This document shows, piece after piece, positions 55,286-64,000 of a stretch of DNA of 64,000 bases; the stretch's first letter is position 1; each line of letters starts with the position of its first letter. The DNA is from Botryosphaeria dothidea. Taxonomy: Eukaryota > Ascomycota > Dothideomycetes > Botryosphaeriales > Botryosphaeriaceae. The notes beneath the pieces were generated by a model. That model worked only from the letters and a program-made list of their open reading frames with translations, had not been told where the DNA came from and did no database searches. The position numbers and the translations under genes are program-made. The stretch is taken from the NCBI GenBank assembly GCA_011503125.2, contig WWBZ02000002.1, positions 1,364,001-1,428,000 of the forward strand. Direction: 5' to 3'.

Positions 55286-56930
55286 ATGGCACTACCACAA
55301 CTTTCTCAATTACTCTAAAAAGAAGCGAGGTTAGCTCTTGCTTCCTAAGCCTTGCAAAGAAACCTAAATCAAAGCCGGCGCGCTCTAGGACGGTCGTACG
55401 GTGTTCCGGAATTAACCCTACGGACGCGTCTTCGTGGCACCCAAGCTAGATATAAGTTACCCTTAACTAAACGAAAGCTAAAGCTATCCGAAGAGCAAGC
55501 TTTAGTTAAATAGATCCTAGGCCTAGATCGACGAGGATTTCCTCCCTAGATAATCGACGTGCGAAGAATGGTAGACTCTTTACTCGCCGCGCGCGGCCAC
55601 GATCCCTCACCTTAACTAGTTAGTAAGAACTAAGTATCTCGCTTTATCGACAACCAGCCTGAGCTTAAAACGAAATAGAATCGAAAGTTCTATTTATAAC
55701 GCGCAAAATGTGAGGATCCGGACGCGATTAACGCGTGGTTTAAGCGCGTTTAAGAGACGCGTCGGTCGTATGGCATTCTCGACGACGATATTTATAACTT
55801 TGATAAGATAGGATTTATAATAGGTATAGTTGCGATATCTAAAGTAGTTATAAGCTCCGATACGATCGGCCGAGCGGTTGTCGTGTAGCTAGGAAACCGG
55901 GAGTAGACAACGACGATTAAGGGCATTAACGCCTCCGGCTAGGCGATTCCGCCGTTCGTTATTCTCGTAGGAAAGGTGCACTAGTTAAACTAGTATCGAG
56001 GACTACCGGCTAATTAGGTGATTACTATAAGCGATAACGGCTAGACGATAGATTAGCTAGGTCTTAAATAGATTAAGTATTTTAATACGCACACGGAATC
56101 TCGTACTAAGGGAACCTACCGTCTGCTTATCCTCGACGGCTATAGTAGCTACGCAACGCCCGAATTCGACTAGTACTATATGGCAAATAATATCGTCACG
56201 CTCTACATACCTGCGTATACGTCGCATCTTCTCCAGCCGCTTGACGTTAGCTGCTTTTCTTCTCTTAAGCGCTCGTACGGTTAGGAGGTATAGGAAAGCG
56301 TCCGCTAGGGAATCCACTATATCGATAAAGATGATTTTCTCACGATATACTTAAGGGTGCGCCTATTAGTCTTTACGGATTAAAATATTAGAAGCGGATT
56401 CCGAGCTATAGGGCTTATACCGTACGACCTATAACGCGTCTTATCGTCGCTCACCGTTACTAAGACACTCTCTCTACCAGGGACGGCGAACGGATAGGCA
56501 CCTTAATAGACGTTAGAAACACCTTATACTTTGGCTTAGCTAGAGCAGTAGACTCGGCTTGTACGGGAGCTTATCTAGCGCTAATCCTAGAGCCCGATAA
56601 ACTAAGTATTTAGCTAACTTATTAAGGGATGTCAGATAGCGATGCATTTAGCTATGATACTTATAAAGGAGAATTCGGAGCTTCGTGCGGCTAATTAACG
56701 ACGAAAATAAAAGTAGTAATACCGCCGAAGGTATATCGCACAGGGAGGCGCTTTGCAGGCTTAGTAGGGGTAGTTCTTAGTTTAAAGGATAGAAAATAGG
56801 GAAGAAGAGGCTGATTAACGGGAATCGATAGCTATACGATAACGTGCACCGCCGACGTGTAGTAATTATCATTTATAAGGCTATACGATTCGGCGCTATC
56901 CTAAGATTCAAAGAGCGGTTAGATAGGGTT
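55286..56930 (+). pseudogene. pogo/Fot1-type DDE transposase relic
   Basis: Translation from the ATG at 55286 gives fragments of a pogo/Fot1 transposase broken by many stops. Recognisable parts are the CENP-B/Tc5-type DNA-binding region (SEEQALVK, then LGLDRRGFPP, around 55495-55540) and the DDE_1 catalytic region (TYRLLILDGYSSYATPEF, then NNIVTLYIPAYTSHLLQPLD, 56120-56260). A C-terminal zinc knuckle (56850-56905) has Tyr where Cys or His are expected. Nearly all stops are TAG/TAA at positions where CAG/CAA or TGG would be expected, as C-to-T or G-to-A change produces. It cannot encode an active enzyme. Confidence 0.85.
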
Positions 56931-56965
56931 TTTAATTAAATTCAAGGCGTTGTGGTGGAACATTT

Positions 56966-57037
56966 GTGCGAAGACGCGTCCTGGGTCTGGTGGGGTGCGC
57001 AGCTTACTGGGGTGCGCAGCTCACTGGTGAAACACGT
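56966..57037 (-). repeat. Right terminal inverted repeat
   Basis: Reverse complement of the left terminus. The outer 46 bases match except one transition in the inner 17-bp unit; the inner part differs by a few substitutions and one indel. Confidence 0.93.
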
Positions 57038-57662
57038 TAGTGGTAGTGGAAGGGATTCTGACAAACATCTTTCCGGGGCGGAATTCGACCGCAGAGCGGA
57101 TGCCTGCAGGAGTCTAAACGGCCGGGAAAGGGCTGCGATAGAGAATGTCGTACGATTCCAGATTAAGATGATGTTCAGGCAGAGAGCCAATCGAAACTAT
57201 CCTACTCCTTGAGTAAGCGGAGGCAGCAGCGGAAAGTGTACATCCTGTGTCCAGTCCGCTAACTGCTACCAAGTATAATTCAAGAGCGGCCCATCGGCAC
57301 CTTTAATTCTATCCTGGGTCTAGAAAAAGGAACCGGTGCGCGAGCCACGCTCTCTTCAATTTCAAGACATACATACAATCCATCCAAGTCTGGCAATATG
57401 TGTGCGATTCTTTATTCAACTGTGCGAGAAGGAAACACACCCGGACTTATAGCTGATGATTCATACTACCAAGCAAGCAAAACAATAGGAAAACATGCGC
57501 GGTGCCAGTAAGACAATGCAGACAAATGAAAGCGTGCGCGCTACGTGTGTAGAGACAATGGTACAATATGAACTATATGAGCAACTCTGGTTGAGAAATA
57601 GTGAGGTGATACTGGCTGGCGTGCAGCAAGGTTCGGTTTCTTTCAAGGCCCCTGGTGATATC
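57038..57662. other. Intergenic region right of the transposon
   Basis: Begins with the TA target duplication. Downstream is the 3' flank of the DUF4188 gene. No gene recognised. Confidence 0.5.
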
Positions 57663-58598
57663 TTAAGCTTTCACCTCCACAACCGTATTGTCCCAGACAT
57701 CATTGTCGTCCTTCTCGTGCGCCGTCATGTCGTTACGTCTCACCCTGCGCGCGAAGGTCCGGAGTCTTCCCTTCTTCGAGTCGACGATGGGCCTAACGTA
57801 CATGTTCTCCGCATTTCCTTTCTCCTCTCCCTGTAGCTGCCCATTGATTGGAACTCCTATGGCACCCATGCCAAGCGGCTTACAATTAAGGTAGATGTTC
57901 TCATAGTGGCCTTTCGGGACGATGTAGGTCTCGTGGAAGACAGAAATATGCGGATATTTCTTCGCGGCAACCTTAGACCACCAACGAAGGCCAGCCATGT
58001 GTTCAGGACCGTGAGCAAAATTGTGAAGGCTCTCGACATCACGCCAGTACATAACGAACATAGACATGTTGCTCGAATGTTCGTCCGTGCTCCGCATCTG
58101 GGTATAGCCCAGCAGTCCGTGTTTGTCGTAGTAGTTCTCCAAGGCCACCGCGATCTGTCCGAAGTATTTCTCGTTGTCTGCGCAACCGGGCGCGAGTGGT
58201 CCGAGCGGATGGTTGACTTGACCGCCGACGAAGAAAACGACCAGACTCTCGTCGGCAGGCTCAGGGCCAAAGGTGCCGTCACTGTGCGGGATTTGAGCGC
58301 CCCATTTCCGTCTGATAGCTCCTTCCATGTGCCGGTTTTTTGTGATACCGGTGGTCATCAAGAGGACATCAAGGACGCGATAGAGAAGTAATAGCGCCAG
58401 GGGTACTGTTGTGAGTGGACCGAAGAGGGCCCATGCGAGTGCCTGAAGGACACCACCAATGCACAACCAGGTGCTTATGTGGAAATAATCCTTGGCAGCA
58501 GTCGTGAAGATGCTCTTGGTTCGCACTGCTTTGGAAAACATCCATTCCGGTCTAGAGGCTGTCGGGCTGAAGAGAGGATTGAAACGTTCCGAAGCCAT
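57663..58598 (-). CDS. DUF4188 family protein, monooxygenase-like
   Basis: 311 residues, intronless. After a soluble N-terminus there is a membrane region of one or two segments (LCIGGVLQALAWALFGPL and TVPLALLLLYRVLDVLLMTTG, residues about 45-86). The rest matches DUF4188: 'SLVVFFVGGQVNHPLG', 'DNEKYFGQIAVALENY', 'SSNMSMFVMYWRDVESLHNFAHGPEH' and 'HISVFHETYIVPKGHYENIYLNC'. The soluble part has a ferredoxin-like dimeric alpha-beta look resembling antibiotic-biosynthesis monooxygenases, and members occur near secondary-metabolite genes. No catalytic residue is established. It is divergent from the FAD monooxygenase at 59436, 837 bases between starts. Confidence 0.85.
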   Translation of the reverse strand: MASERFNPLFSPTASRPEWMFSKAVRTKSIFTTAAKDYFHISTWLCIGGVLQALAWALFGPLTTVPLALLLLYRVLDVLLMTTGITKNRHMEGAIRRKWGAQIPHSDGTFGPEPADESLVVFFVGGQVNHPLGPLAPGCADNEKYFGQIAVALENYYDKHGLLGYTQMRSTDEHSSNMSMFVMYWRDVESLHNFAHGPEHMAGLRWWSKVAAKKYPHISVFHETYIVPKGHYENIYLNCKPLGMGAIGVPINGQLQGEEKGNAENMYVRPIVDSKKGRLRTFARRVRRNDMTAHEKDDNDVWDNTVVEVKA

Positions 58599-59435
58599 GG
58601 TTGTTATGGGACGGCAAGCGCGGTAGGTAAGTTCTGTAGAAGTGATTCGATGCAGGTTTCAGGGATTCAACAAGTGAATTAACTCAAGGTTTGACCAGAT
58701 TGCTGGATTGCATATTCATGTTAAATAGTATTTCTCACTTTTGACAATGAGGTCGTGTGTATAGTAGCGCAGGTCATATTCTCATCACGGATAGATACCC
58801 TTCCGTTCCGCCACGTAGTTTTAGTGATGACTCGGCCGAGTGTTGAAGAGTGACACCACTCTAAAGGTTAATGTATAAGGCATATCCCGTAAAGCCACGG
58901 GAAATGCAGGCCAAAGCCGGAAAGGGATTTTTAAAGGGCTCGGTTCTGATATGCCGCACTGTTATCTCCGCGGGATTATAGATCCGCTAGTTTGCACGTT
59001 GTCCGAGCACACCTCCGTAACCCTAGCGCGAGGCCAAAGTGTTCCGTTCTGTTAACTGTTATTACGGTAGTGCTCAGCGTATCCAGTCTTGGCTAGTTCC
59101 GTAGGGCGGTTTGGCCGGTCTCCCGTTGTCGCATGGAGAAAGATACTCGTTAGTAGTAACCCCGAGCATAAGCTCGGTCTGCTGGGAAGCTAGCTCGGGA
59201 AGCGGACATTCCGTATTGTCCGCGCTCATCATTTACTGCTGTGGGAGGCCTCGAAGCCGTGGGTCCTCTGTCAGAGCCCTGACCGGACCGTCCCAGAACA
59301 CACTGGGTTGAGTGGTCTTCATCTAGTCGCTATTCCCTATCCGCACACCTGATCTCTACCTAAGAAGTATATAAGCTTGGAAAACACTTCATAAGAAAGT
59401 TTAGAGCAAACTTTAATCTTTACCATTAAGGCAAA
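58599..59435. other. Intergenic region between divergent DUF4188 and FAD monooxygenase genes
   Basis: Potential bidirectional promoter. 58850-59350 has no coding signal and a composition unlike the flanks; it could be an old transposon fragment, but no termini are seen. Confidence 0.45.
59368..59375 (+). promoter_or_regulatory. TATA box of the FAD monooxygenase gene
   Basis: TATATAAG 68 bases upstream of the ATG at 59436. Confidence 0.5.
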
Positions 59436-61303
59436 ATGCAACCAAAGTCTCAGTTGAAGGTTGTTATCGTTGGCGGCTCAATCTCAGGGTTGACGCTGGC
59501 TCACGCCCTCGATCGCGCCAATATAGATTGGGTAGTTCTTGACGGCCATCCGATCGCACTTCCGATAGGCGCCTCAATTTCAATTTTCCAGAATGGATCT
59601 ATGGTCCTCGATCCACTCGGTATCTACGACGATCTCCGGGCCTTGGTACACCCGATGCGGAAAAATTACATCCGGCTCTCAAATGGCAAAGCCTGGCAGA
59701 CTTCGGAAGCTGGAAAAGAACTCAAAAACTTGTAGGTTCATCGATTCCACCCTCCAGTCTCTCTAACAGTCCTAAAGGTTCGGATACTCGTCTTGCCAGC
59801 TTCCCCGGCAACGAATCATTCAGCTTCTCTACGACCACATCGGCGATAAGAGTAAAGTTTATGCGGGCAAAGAACACCGAGTGCTACGCGTGGACCATTC
59901 GGATGATGGGGTCGAAGTTATCACTGAAAACGGAACGTCCTTCCGTGGTGATGTGGTTGTGGTTGCTGATGGCATCCATAGCACTGTAAGGTCAGAAATG
60001 TGGCGTCATGCACAGGCCATTGATCCGAAAGCCATGCACACGGACACAGCAAACAGTAAGCACTGCCGAGCCTTGGTTACCTCTATCTGGCTTCTTAACA
60101 ACCTTCAGAGTTCGTATCCGACTACTCTTGTTTGTTCGGCATATCCGAACCAATTGAAGGTCTGCCCGCTGGAGAGTCCAACATCATTATCGGCAATACC
60201 AAGGCATCATATCTGGCTTTCATCGGCATGGGTGGGGAAGTCTACTGGCTTATGTACCACAAGATGAGCTCTAAGCATCAGTGGCCCGATTCGCCACGCT
60301 TCTCGAAGGAAGATGCTGAGCTTCTCGCGAACACTCACTTGAAAGACAAAATCACAGAGACAGTAACATTCGAGGATGTCTGGAAGAAGAGAAAGACATC
60401 CACGCTTCTTCCCATGGACGAGGGTGTTCTTGACACCTGGCACTGGGGCCGGTTCGTCACCGTGGGAGACTCGACACACAAGGTAGGTTGTTACTCTGTC
60501 AGTGGCGCCTGATGGTTATAAAGTTAACGCAGATGCCGACACAGATGACCGTTAATCTGGGACAAGGAGGCAACTGTGCCATCGAAGGAGCAGCTTCCCT
60601 TGCCAATGCCCTCAACGCTCTCATCACGTCCTGCCGGGGAGAGAAGCCCACGATGGCCGACATTGATAGCGTCCTCCGTTCCTATCAATCCTCCCAGAAG
60701 CCTCGAATCAAGAGCATCGCGAAAGCTGCCTGGGACCTGACCCGGGTGCAATATTTCGAGCATCCTAAGACTTGGCTCTTCCTCGCCTCAACATTTTCGT
60801 TCGTGGATCCGATCAAACAGGCGGGTATCAACATGTACCTTGATACTCATACTATCAACTATCTGCCACAGTGCTGCGTTGAGTACGTCGAGTGGTGTCT
60901 CAGGCTTGACCAAAGTAATCTGGGGGTTTCTTTGCTGTTTGACAGCGTACAGTCTCTTGATCAAAGGATAGAGGTTGAAGTACCCCTCTTCTCCCTTACC
61001 AAGAATAGTTACCCACCTTCATTTCCTTTCCTGTCCAAGCATTTCATGCTTATCAAGCACAGGTGGTATCAGAACTCGACCATTAGATCCATGAATTTCC
61101 CTCCCCGTTTTCGGGACGTACCTCAGAGAGAACTCCCCCATCATCACGCCCAGAGATTGCACCCCAAAGACTCCGCTGCTGAAATGCCAAAGACCTGTGC
61201 CAAATGCAAAACGAGAAACTTTACAAGAAGAACGAGGAGAAATGGGAGAGACATGTCCCTTATCAGATCCCACCTCAAGCCTTTCTCAATCCCATCACTG
61301 TAA
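59436..61303 (+). CDS. FAD-dependent monooxygenase (PaxM-like group)
   Basis: Flavin monooxygenase or epoxidase of the class often found in fungal meroterpenoid and indole-diterpene pathways. Exons: 59436-59731, 59778-60055, 60109-60482, 60533-61303. The dinucleotide motif is VVIVGGSISGLTLAHAL (GGSISG at 13-18), with 'LDGHPIALPIGASISIFQNG' next. 'CQLPRQRIIQLLYD' supplies the conserved Arg, 'VVADGIHSTVRSEM' is the DG motif, and 'VTVGDSTHK' joins MPTQMTVNLGQGGN (GD...P motif) across intron 3. The C-terminal region after about 60900 is doubtful: the open frame runs to 61303, 29 bases into the convergent Smr gene, and its last 90 codons look non-coding. An optional 51-bp intron near 60894-60944 is possible. 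No prenyltransferase or cyclase is nearby. Confidence 0.82.
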
Positions 61304-62928
61304 CTACACCACTCTCCACCTCGACCTTCCACCCGTCTCCGACCAACATTTTCACCACTGCGGGCCCAATCTTTGCTCTTCCTCCATCACTGTGTCTGCC
61401 CACGCCCGTGATAATTCTATACTCCTTCCTACCCCTTCCACCTGCATACTCTCTGATCCTTTCCTCCCCCAGCGCCGCCCACCACTCCCCGACCTTCTGC
61501 TTCGCAATCCTCTTCGCATCCGCAACACTAACACCATGCAGGTCCAGTTGTGTGTCGGTCGACTGGCGGGCAACGAGACGGTCCGCCTCGGCCGCGACGG
61601 CCGACTGGTAAGCGCGGTGCTGGTCGCGACCGAGCTGACCGTAGTAGCCGGCGGCAGCCTTCATGAGCGGGTCCGACTTGCCCTTGCGGTGGTACTCGGA
61701 CGCCTTGGTGAAGGCGCCGTGGCGAGCTGCGGCGAACGTGGCGGCGGTCTGAGGGCCGGGGCCGGGGGAGGAGAGAGCAGCCCTCGGAAGTTCGGTGTCG
61801 TCGGGCTCGGAGAGGTTGAGCGGGGCGTAGCGGGGGATGAGCTCGATGCCGCCCACGGCGGTGGTGGTGCTGCCGTTGGAGGAGCTGGTGAGGGCCTTCG
61901 CGAGCTCGTGGGCATCGGCTGAGGAGGGTTGGGTGAGGCGGATGAGGGCGTGGGCCTGCGGGATGTCGAGGGGGAATTCGTTGGACAGATCGGCAACATT
62001 CTGGACGACGATGTCGCTTTCTTCTTCGATGGACTTCTGGTCGTTCTTGATGCTCGATTCGATGAGAGCCGCGATGGTTGAGCGAACAGATCCGCCGCGT
62101 TCGTGATATAGAGACTTGACAGTCTTGTGAGAAATGTTTACCTTGCTTGTGATGAAGTCGACGTCCTGGGATGCGGTATGCCACTTATTCTGAGCGGGTA
62201 CTGCGGGCTCAGAACTTGCCCTGGCGTACTCTTCCAGGTTCATGTAGTTCGTCCTCTTTTTGTTCTTCCTGGTCTTCGTCTTACGCCCGCGAGGTACTGA
62301 CTCATCTTCGGCAAAATTATCGATGCCTTTTCGCAATATTTTCTCTTCACCATCTTGGCCGTCCATTTCTTCGAACAAAACGTGGTTCAGTAGCTCATCA
62401 GTCGCTCTCATATAATCACCCTTGTTCTTCTTTAAAACATAAGTAATGGTGTTGGCTGGTAGAGTCGGGAAAGTCTCCATAAGCTGTCCTTCCTTGGCGG
62501 AAATATCCAAATTCGAAAGCCACAGCATGTTCACGCTAGACTCAGAAGGAGTCGAAACGCCAGAACTGGAGAGGGCAAGAGAAGATACTCCGTTGGTCAG
62601 GCTGGTGGCGTCTGTCTCTGTGGGTGACTTGTGACCGGGGGATGCAGCGCCCTCTAGTTCGGGCAGTACGCCATTTTGGGTACTGCATCCAGAAGGGTCG
62701 AATTCAGTGAGTTGCTCGACGACGGTATCGTCCTTGAATATCGAGAGGATAGCATGTGCTTGTTCGAGGGCGTTTGGTTGGCCCTCGTAGTCTTTGTAGA
62801 TGGCGAAAACGACGGGGACGTCTATCGGAGGACAAAACTCCTTCTGTCATTCGTTAATCACGTAAGGCAAGGGCGTAGGGCTACATAGCACATGCCTGGA
62901 GTCGCGCTAGGTCTTCGTCTTCACCCAT
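61275..62928 (-). CDS. CUE- and Smr-domain protein
   Basis: 533 residues, two exons on the minus strand (62896-62928 and 61275-62843). Exon 1 encodes only MGEDEDLARLQ, and the 52-bp intron has a GC donor (GCATGT) with a regular CAG acceptor. A CUE-like ubiquitin-binding segment (LMETFPTLPANTITYVLKKNKGD) lies in the first half, followed by a basic linker (RGRKTKTRKNKKR). The C-terminus is an Smr domain with LDLHGVSVADAKRIA and 'IITGVGRHSDGGRAKIGPAV', the LDxH and GxGxHS/G motifs of Smr endonucleases. The related Cue2-type proteins cleave mRNA in no-go decay; that role is a plausible inference here. Confidence 0.88.
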
Positions 62929-63721
62929 GGCTGTGGAACGTAGGCTTCTTCTTTGCAAACAATAGTCGGTGAATGGGCATGCTCGGGGCGAAAAGCGATG
63001 TGACGATGTACATGAAAGTCAGGAGAAGCGGGGCGTCCTGAAAGAGTGCTGCGACGCTGCCTGGAAGCTGGGTTGAAATAGAAGAGGAGGAGAAGCGGAC
63101 TCAATAGCCTGTCGATGACGCGCCTCGACACTTCGTTTGTCTTCGGCCCGACCCGGCGAAAAGTTCCGCCTTCGCCGGGTACGCTGGAGGGGGGGTAACA
63201 GTGAGGATAAAGCTACGGTGTATGAGTGGTTGAATCAACGCAGGCGGATTGAAAGGCGTGATTGATTTCAGCATCCCAAGGATGTTCTGCATTCCATATT
63301 GTAGCCCCAGCTCAAAGCCACGTCGGCTTGACCAAAACCCATGAACATCCTAGCAGAAATCGAAATAGTCCCATTGGCCACCCGCTTTTGTCTGGCCAAG
63401 GGCAGGGTTATTTGCAAACAAAGCAACCTCCTCACTCCACGCTGATTTAGAAGACCCCTGAATGACCTGGATGACGCCAGAAAAAAAGCCAAAGGTCCGT
63501 TGAGTTCCCGGCGCCGCCCATATACGAACATGTAACCCCAAATCAATCATGAGACGCAATTTTTGGTCCTACCTGCCTTGGCTTCGCTGACCTAGCTGCC
63601 AGGAGCGAGGCCATCGATAACTCGCTCGTCACCTTGTGTCAGCACCGTTGCTGGCCGAGAAGTCATCCTCGTTCGTGTAGAATCTCCTTCGGACGATTAT
63701 TAGCCGCTCAATGATTGGGGT
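62929..63721. other. Intergenic region
   Basis: Smr gene promoter and 3' flank of the HP1 gene. Short frames near 63270-63550 have no family resemblance. Confidence 0.5.
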
Positions 63722-64000
63722 TCAATTGTAGTTGAAATACAAATGCTGTTCGTAGTAGGCGAGCATCTAAAAGTACATCAGCAGGCCGGCATCTCAAGTT
63801 CAATGGCGGGGGTGCTCACCTTCTGAGGACACTTCTGGTTGAGGACGGCAAGTTCATGGCGCGTCTTACGGCTGTCGTTCCAGACGACCATGCCATAGCG
63901 CCTACGGACGCCCTTAGCCTCATCCGGCACCTCTTCGATGGTGTCAACGCTTTGGATGTGGTCCTCCCAGCTTCCCTTGGGGAAGTCGGGTTGCTTTTGC
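63722..64000 (-). CDS. HP1 homologue, chromo shadow domain, 5' part beyond window
   Basis: C-terminal end of a heterochromatin protein 1 homologue (hpo of Neurospora, HepA of Aspergillus, Swi6-like). Two exons are visible on the minus strand: from the edge to 63820, and 63722-63766, with intron 63767-63819. The sequence reads 'GSWEDHIQSVDTIEEVPDE', then 'YGMVVWNDSRKTRHELAVLNQKCPQK|MLAYYEQHLYF', the chromo shadow dimerisation domain with its terminal YYE helix, and stops three residues later. The chromodomain that reads H3K9 methylation would lie outside the window. The protein acts in nuclear heterochromatin. Confidence 0.85.

Larger units (their letters stand above)
55205..57037 (+). mobile_element. 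pogo/Fot-like Tc1-mariner DNA transposon, RIP-decayed
   Basis: An 1833-bp element with terminal inverted repeats of about 71 bp, flanked by TA on both sides (55203-55204 and 57038-57039), the target duplication of the Tc1/mariner superfamily. Inside lies a decayed transposase. Base composition and the density of TAG/TAA where Gln or Trp codons are expected fit RIP. Both termini are intact, so a trans-acting transposase could in principle still recognise them. Confidence 0.92.

Noticed and set aside
56057..56317. 86-codon minus-strand frame inside the transposon
   Set aside because: Antisense of the DDE region; the plus strand carries the transposase resemblance.
1..64000. Complete secondary-metabolite gene cluster or CRISPR-like array
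   Set aside because: No PKS, NRPS, terpene cyclase or prenyltransferase gene is present, and no regularly spaced repeat array is seen.

Overview
The window is nuclear DNA of a filamentous ascomycete (Pezizomycotina). The evidence is short GT-AG introns of about 45-85 bp in most genes, families confined to or expanded in these fungi (HET, DUF4246, DUF4188, Zn2Cys6 regulators, CRH-type GH16, ABCC pumps, P450s), and a DNA transposon decayed by C-to-T changes that look like repeat-induced point mutation (RIP). I cannot name the class or genus. All gene models below were built by hand from reading frames, splice sites and family knowledge; for almost every multi-exon gene the exon lengths sum to a whole number of codons.

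Layout. 1-14.6 kb: an acyl-CoA oxidase (cut by the left edge), a full-length ABCC transporter, an F-box-like gene with disrupted frame, a metallo-beta-lactamase-fold hydrolase and a ten-exon F-box protein. 15-28 kb: an MFS transporter, a Zn2Cys6 regulator, a small secreted cysteine-rich protein, a GPI-type GH16 cell-wall transglycosylase, a xanthine dioxygenase (xanA) with a match to the UaY operator in its promoter, and a FAT1-type acyl-CoA synthetase. 28-36 kb: an MFS transporter, a P450, an SDR and a D-2-hydroxyacid dehydrogenase, which could form a small metabolic cluster. 36-48 kb: three HET-domain genes (one a pseudogene) interleaved with a DUF4246 protein and a second SDR. 48-54.7 kb: an intronless P450, a 1091-residue protein that joins a response-regulator receiver domain to a large uncharacterised fungal domain, and an NmrA-like gene cut off exactly at a splice donor. 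55.2-57.0 kb: a complete but decayed pogo/Fot-like transposon with terminal inverted repeats and a TA target duplication. 57.6-64 kb: a DUF4188 protein divergent from a FAD monooxygenase, a CUE/Smr-domain protein, and the chromo-shadow end of an HP1 homologue (cut by the right edge).

How the genes fit together. There is no PKS, NRPS, terpene cyclase or prenyltransferase in the window, so the oxidoreductases cannot be called a complete biosynthetic cluster. Acyl-CoA oxidase and acyl-CoA synthetase point to fatty-acid activation and peroxisomal oxidation but lie 24 kb apart. The HET genes, the receiver-domain protein, the truncated NmrA gene and the RIP-marked transposon together make 36-57 kb look like a fast-evolving accessory segment. 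The most unusual object is the receiver-domain fusion at 50495-53821.
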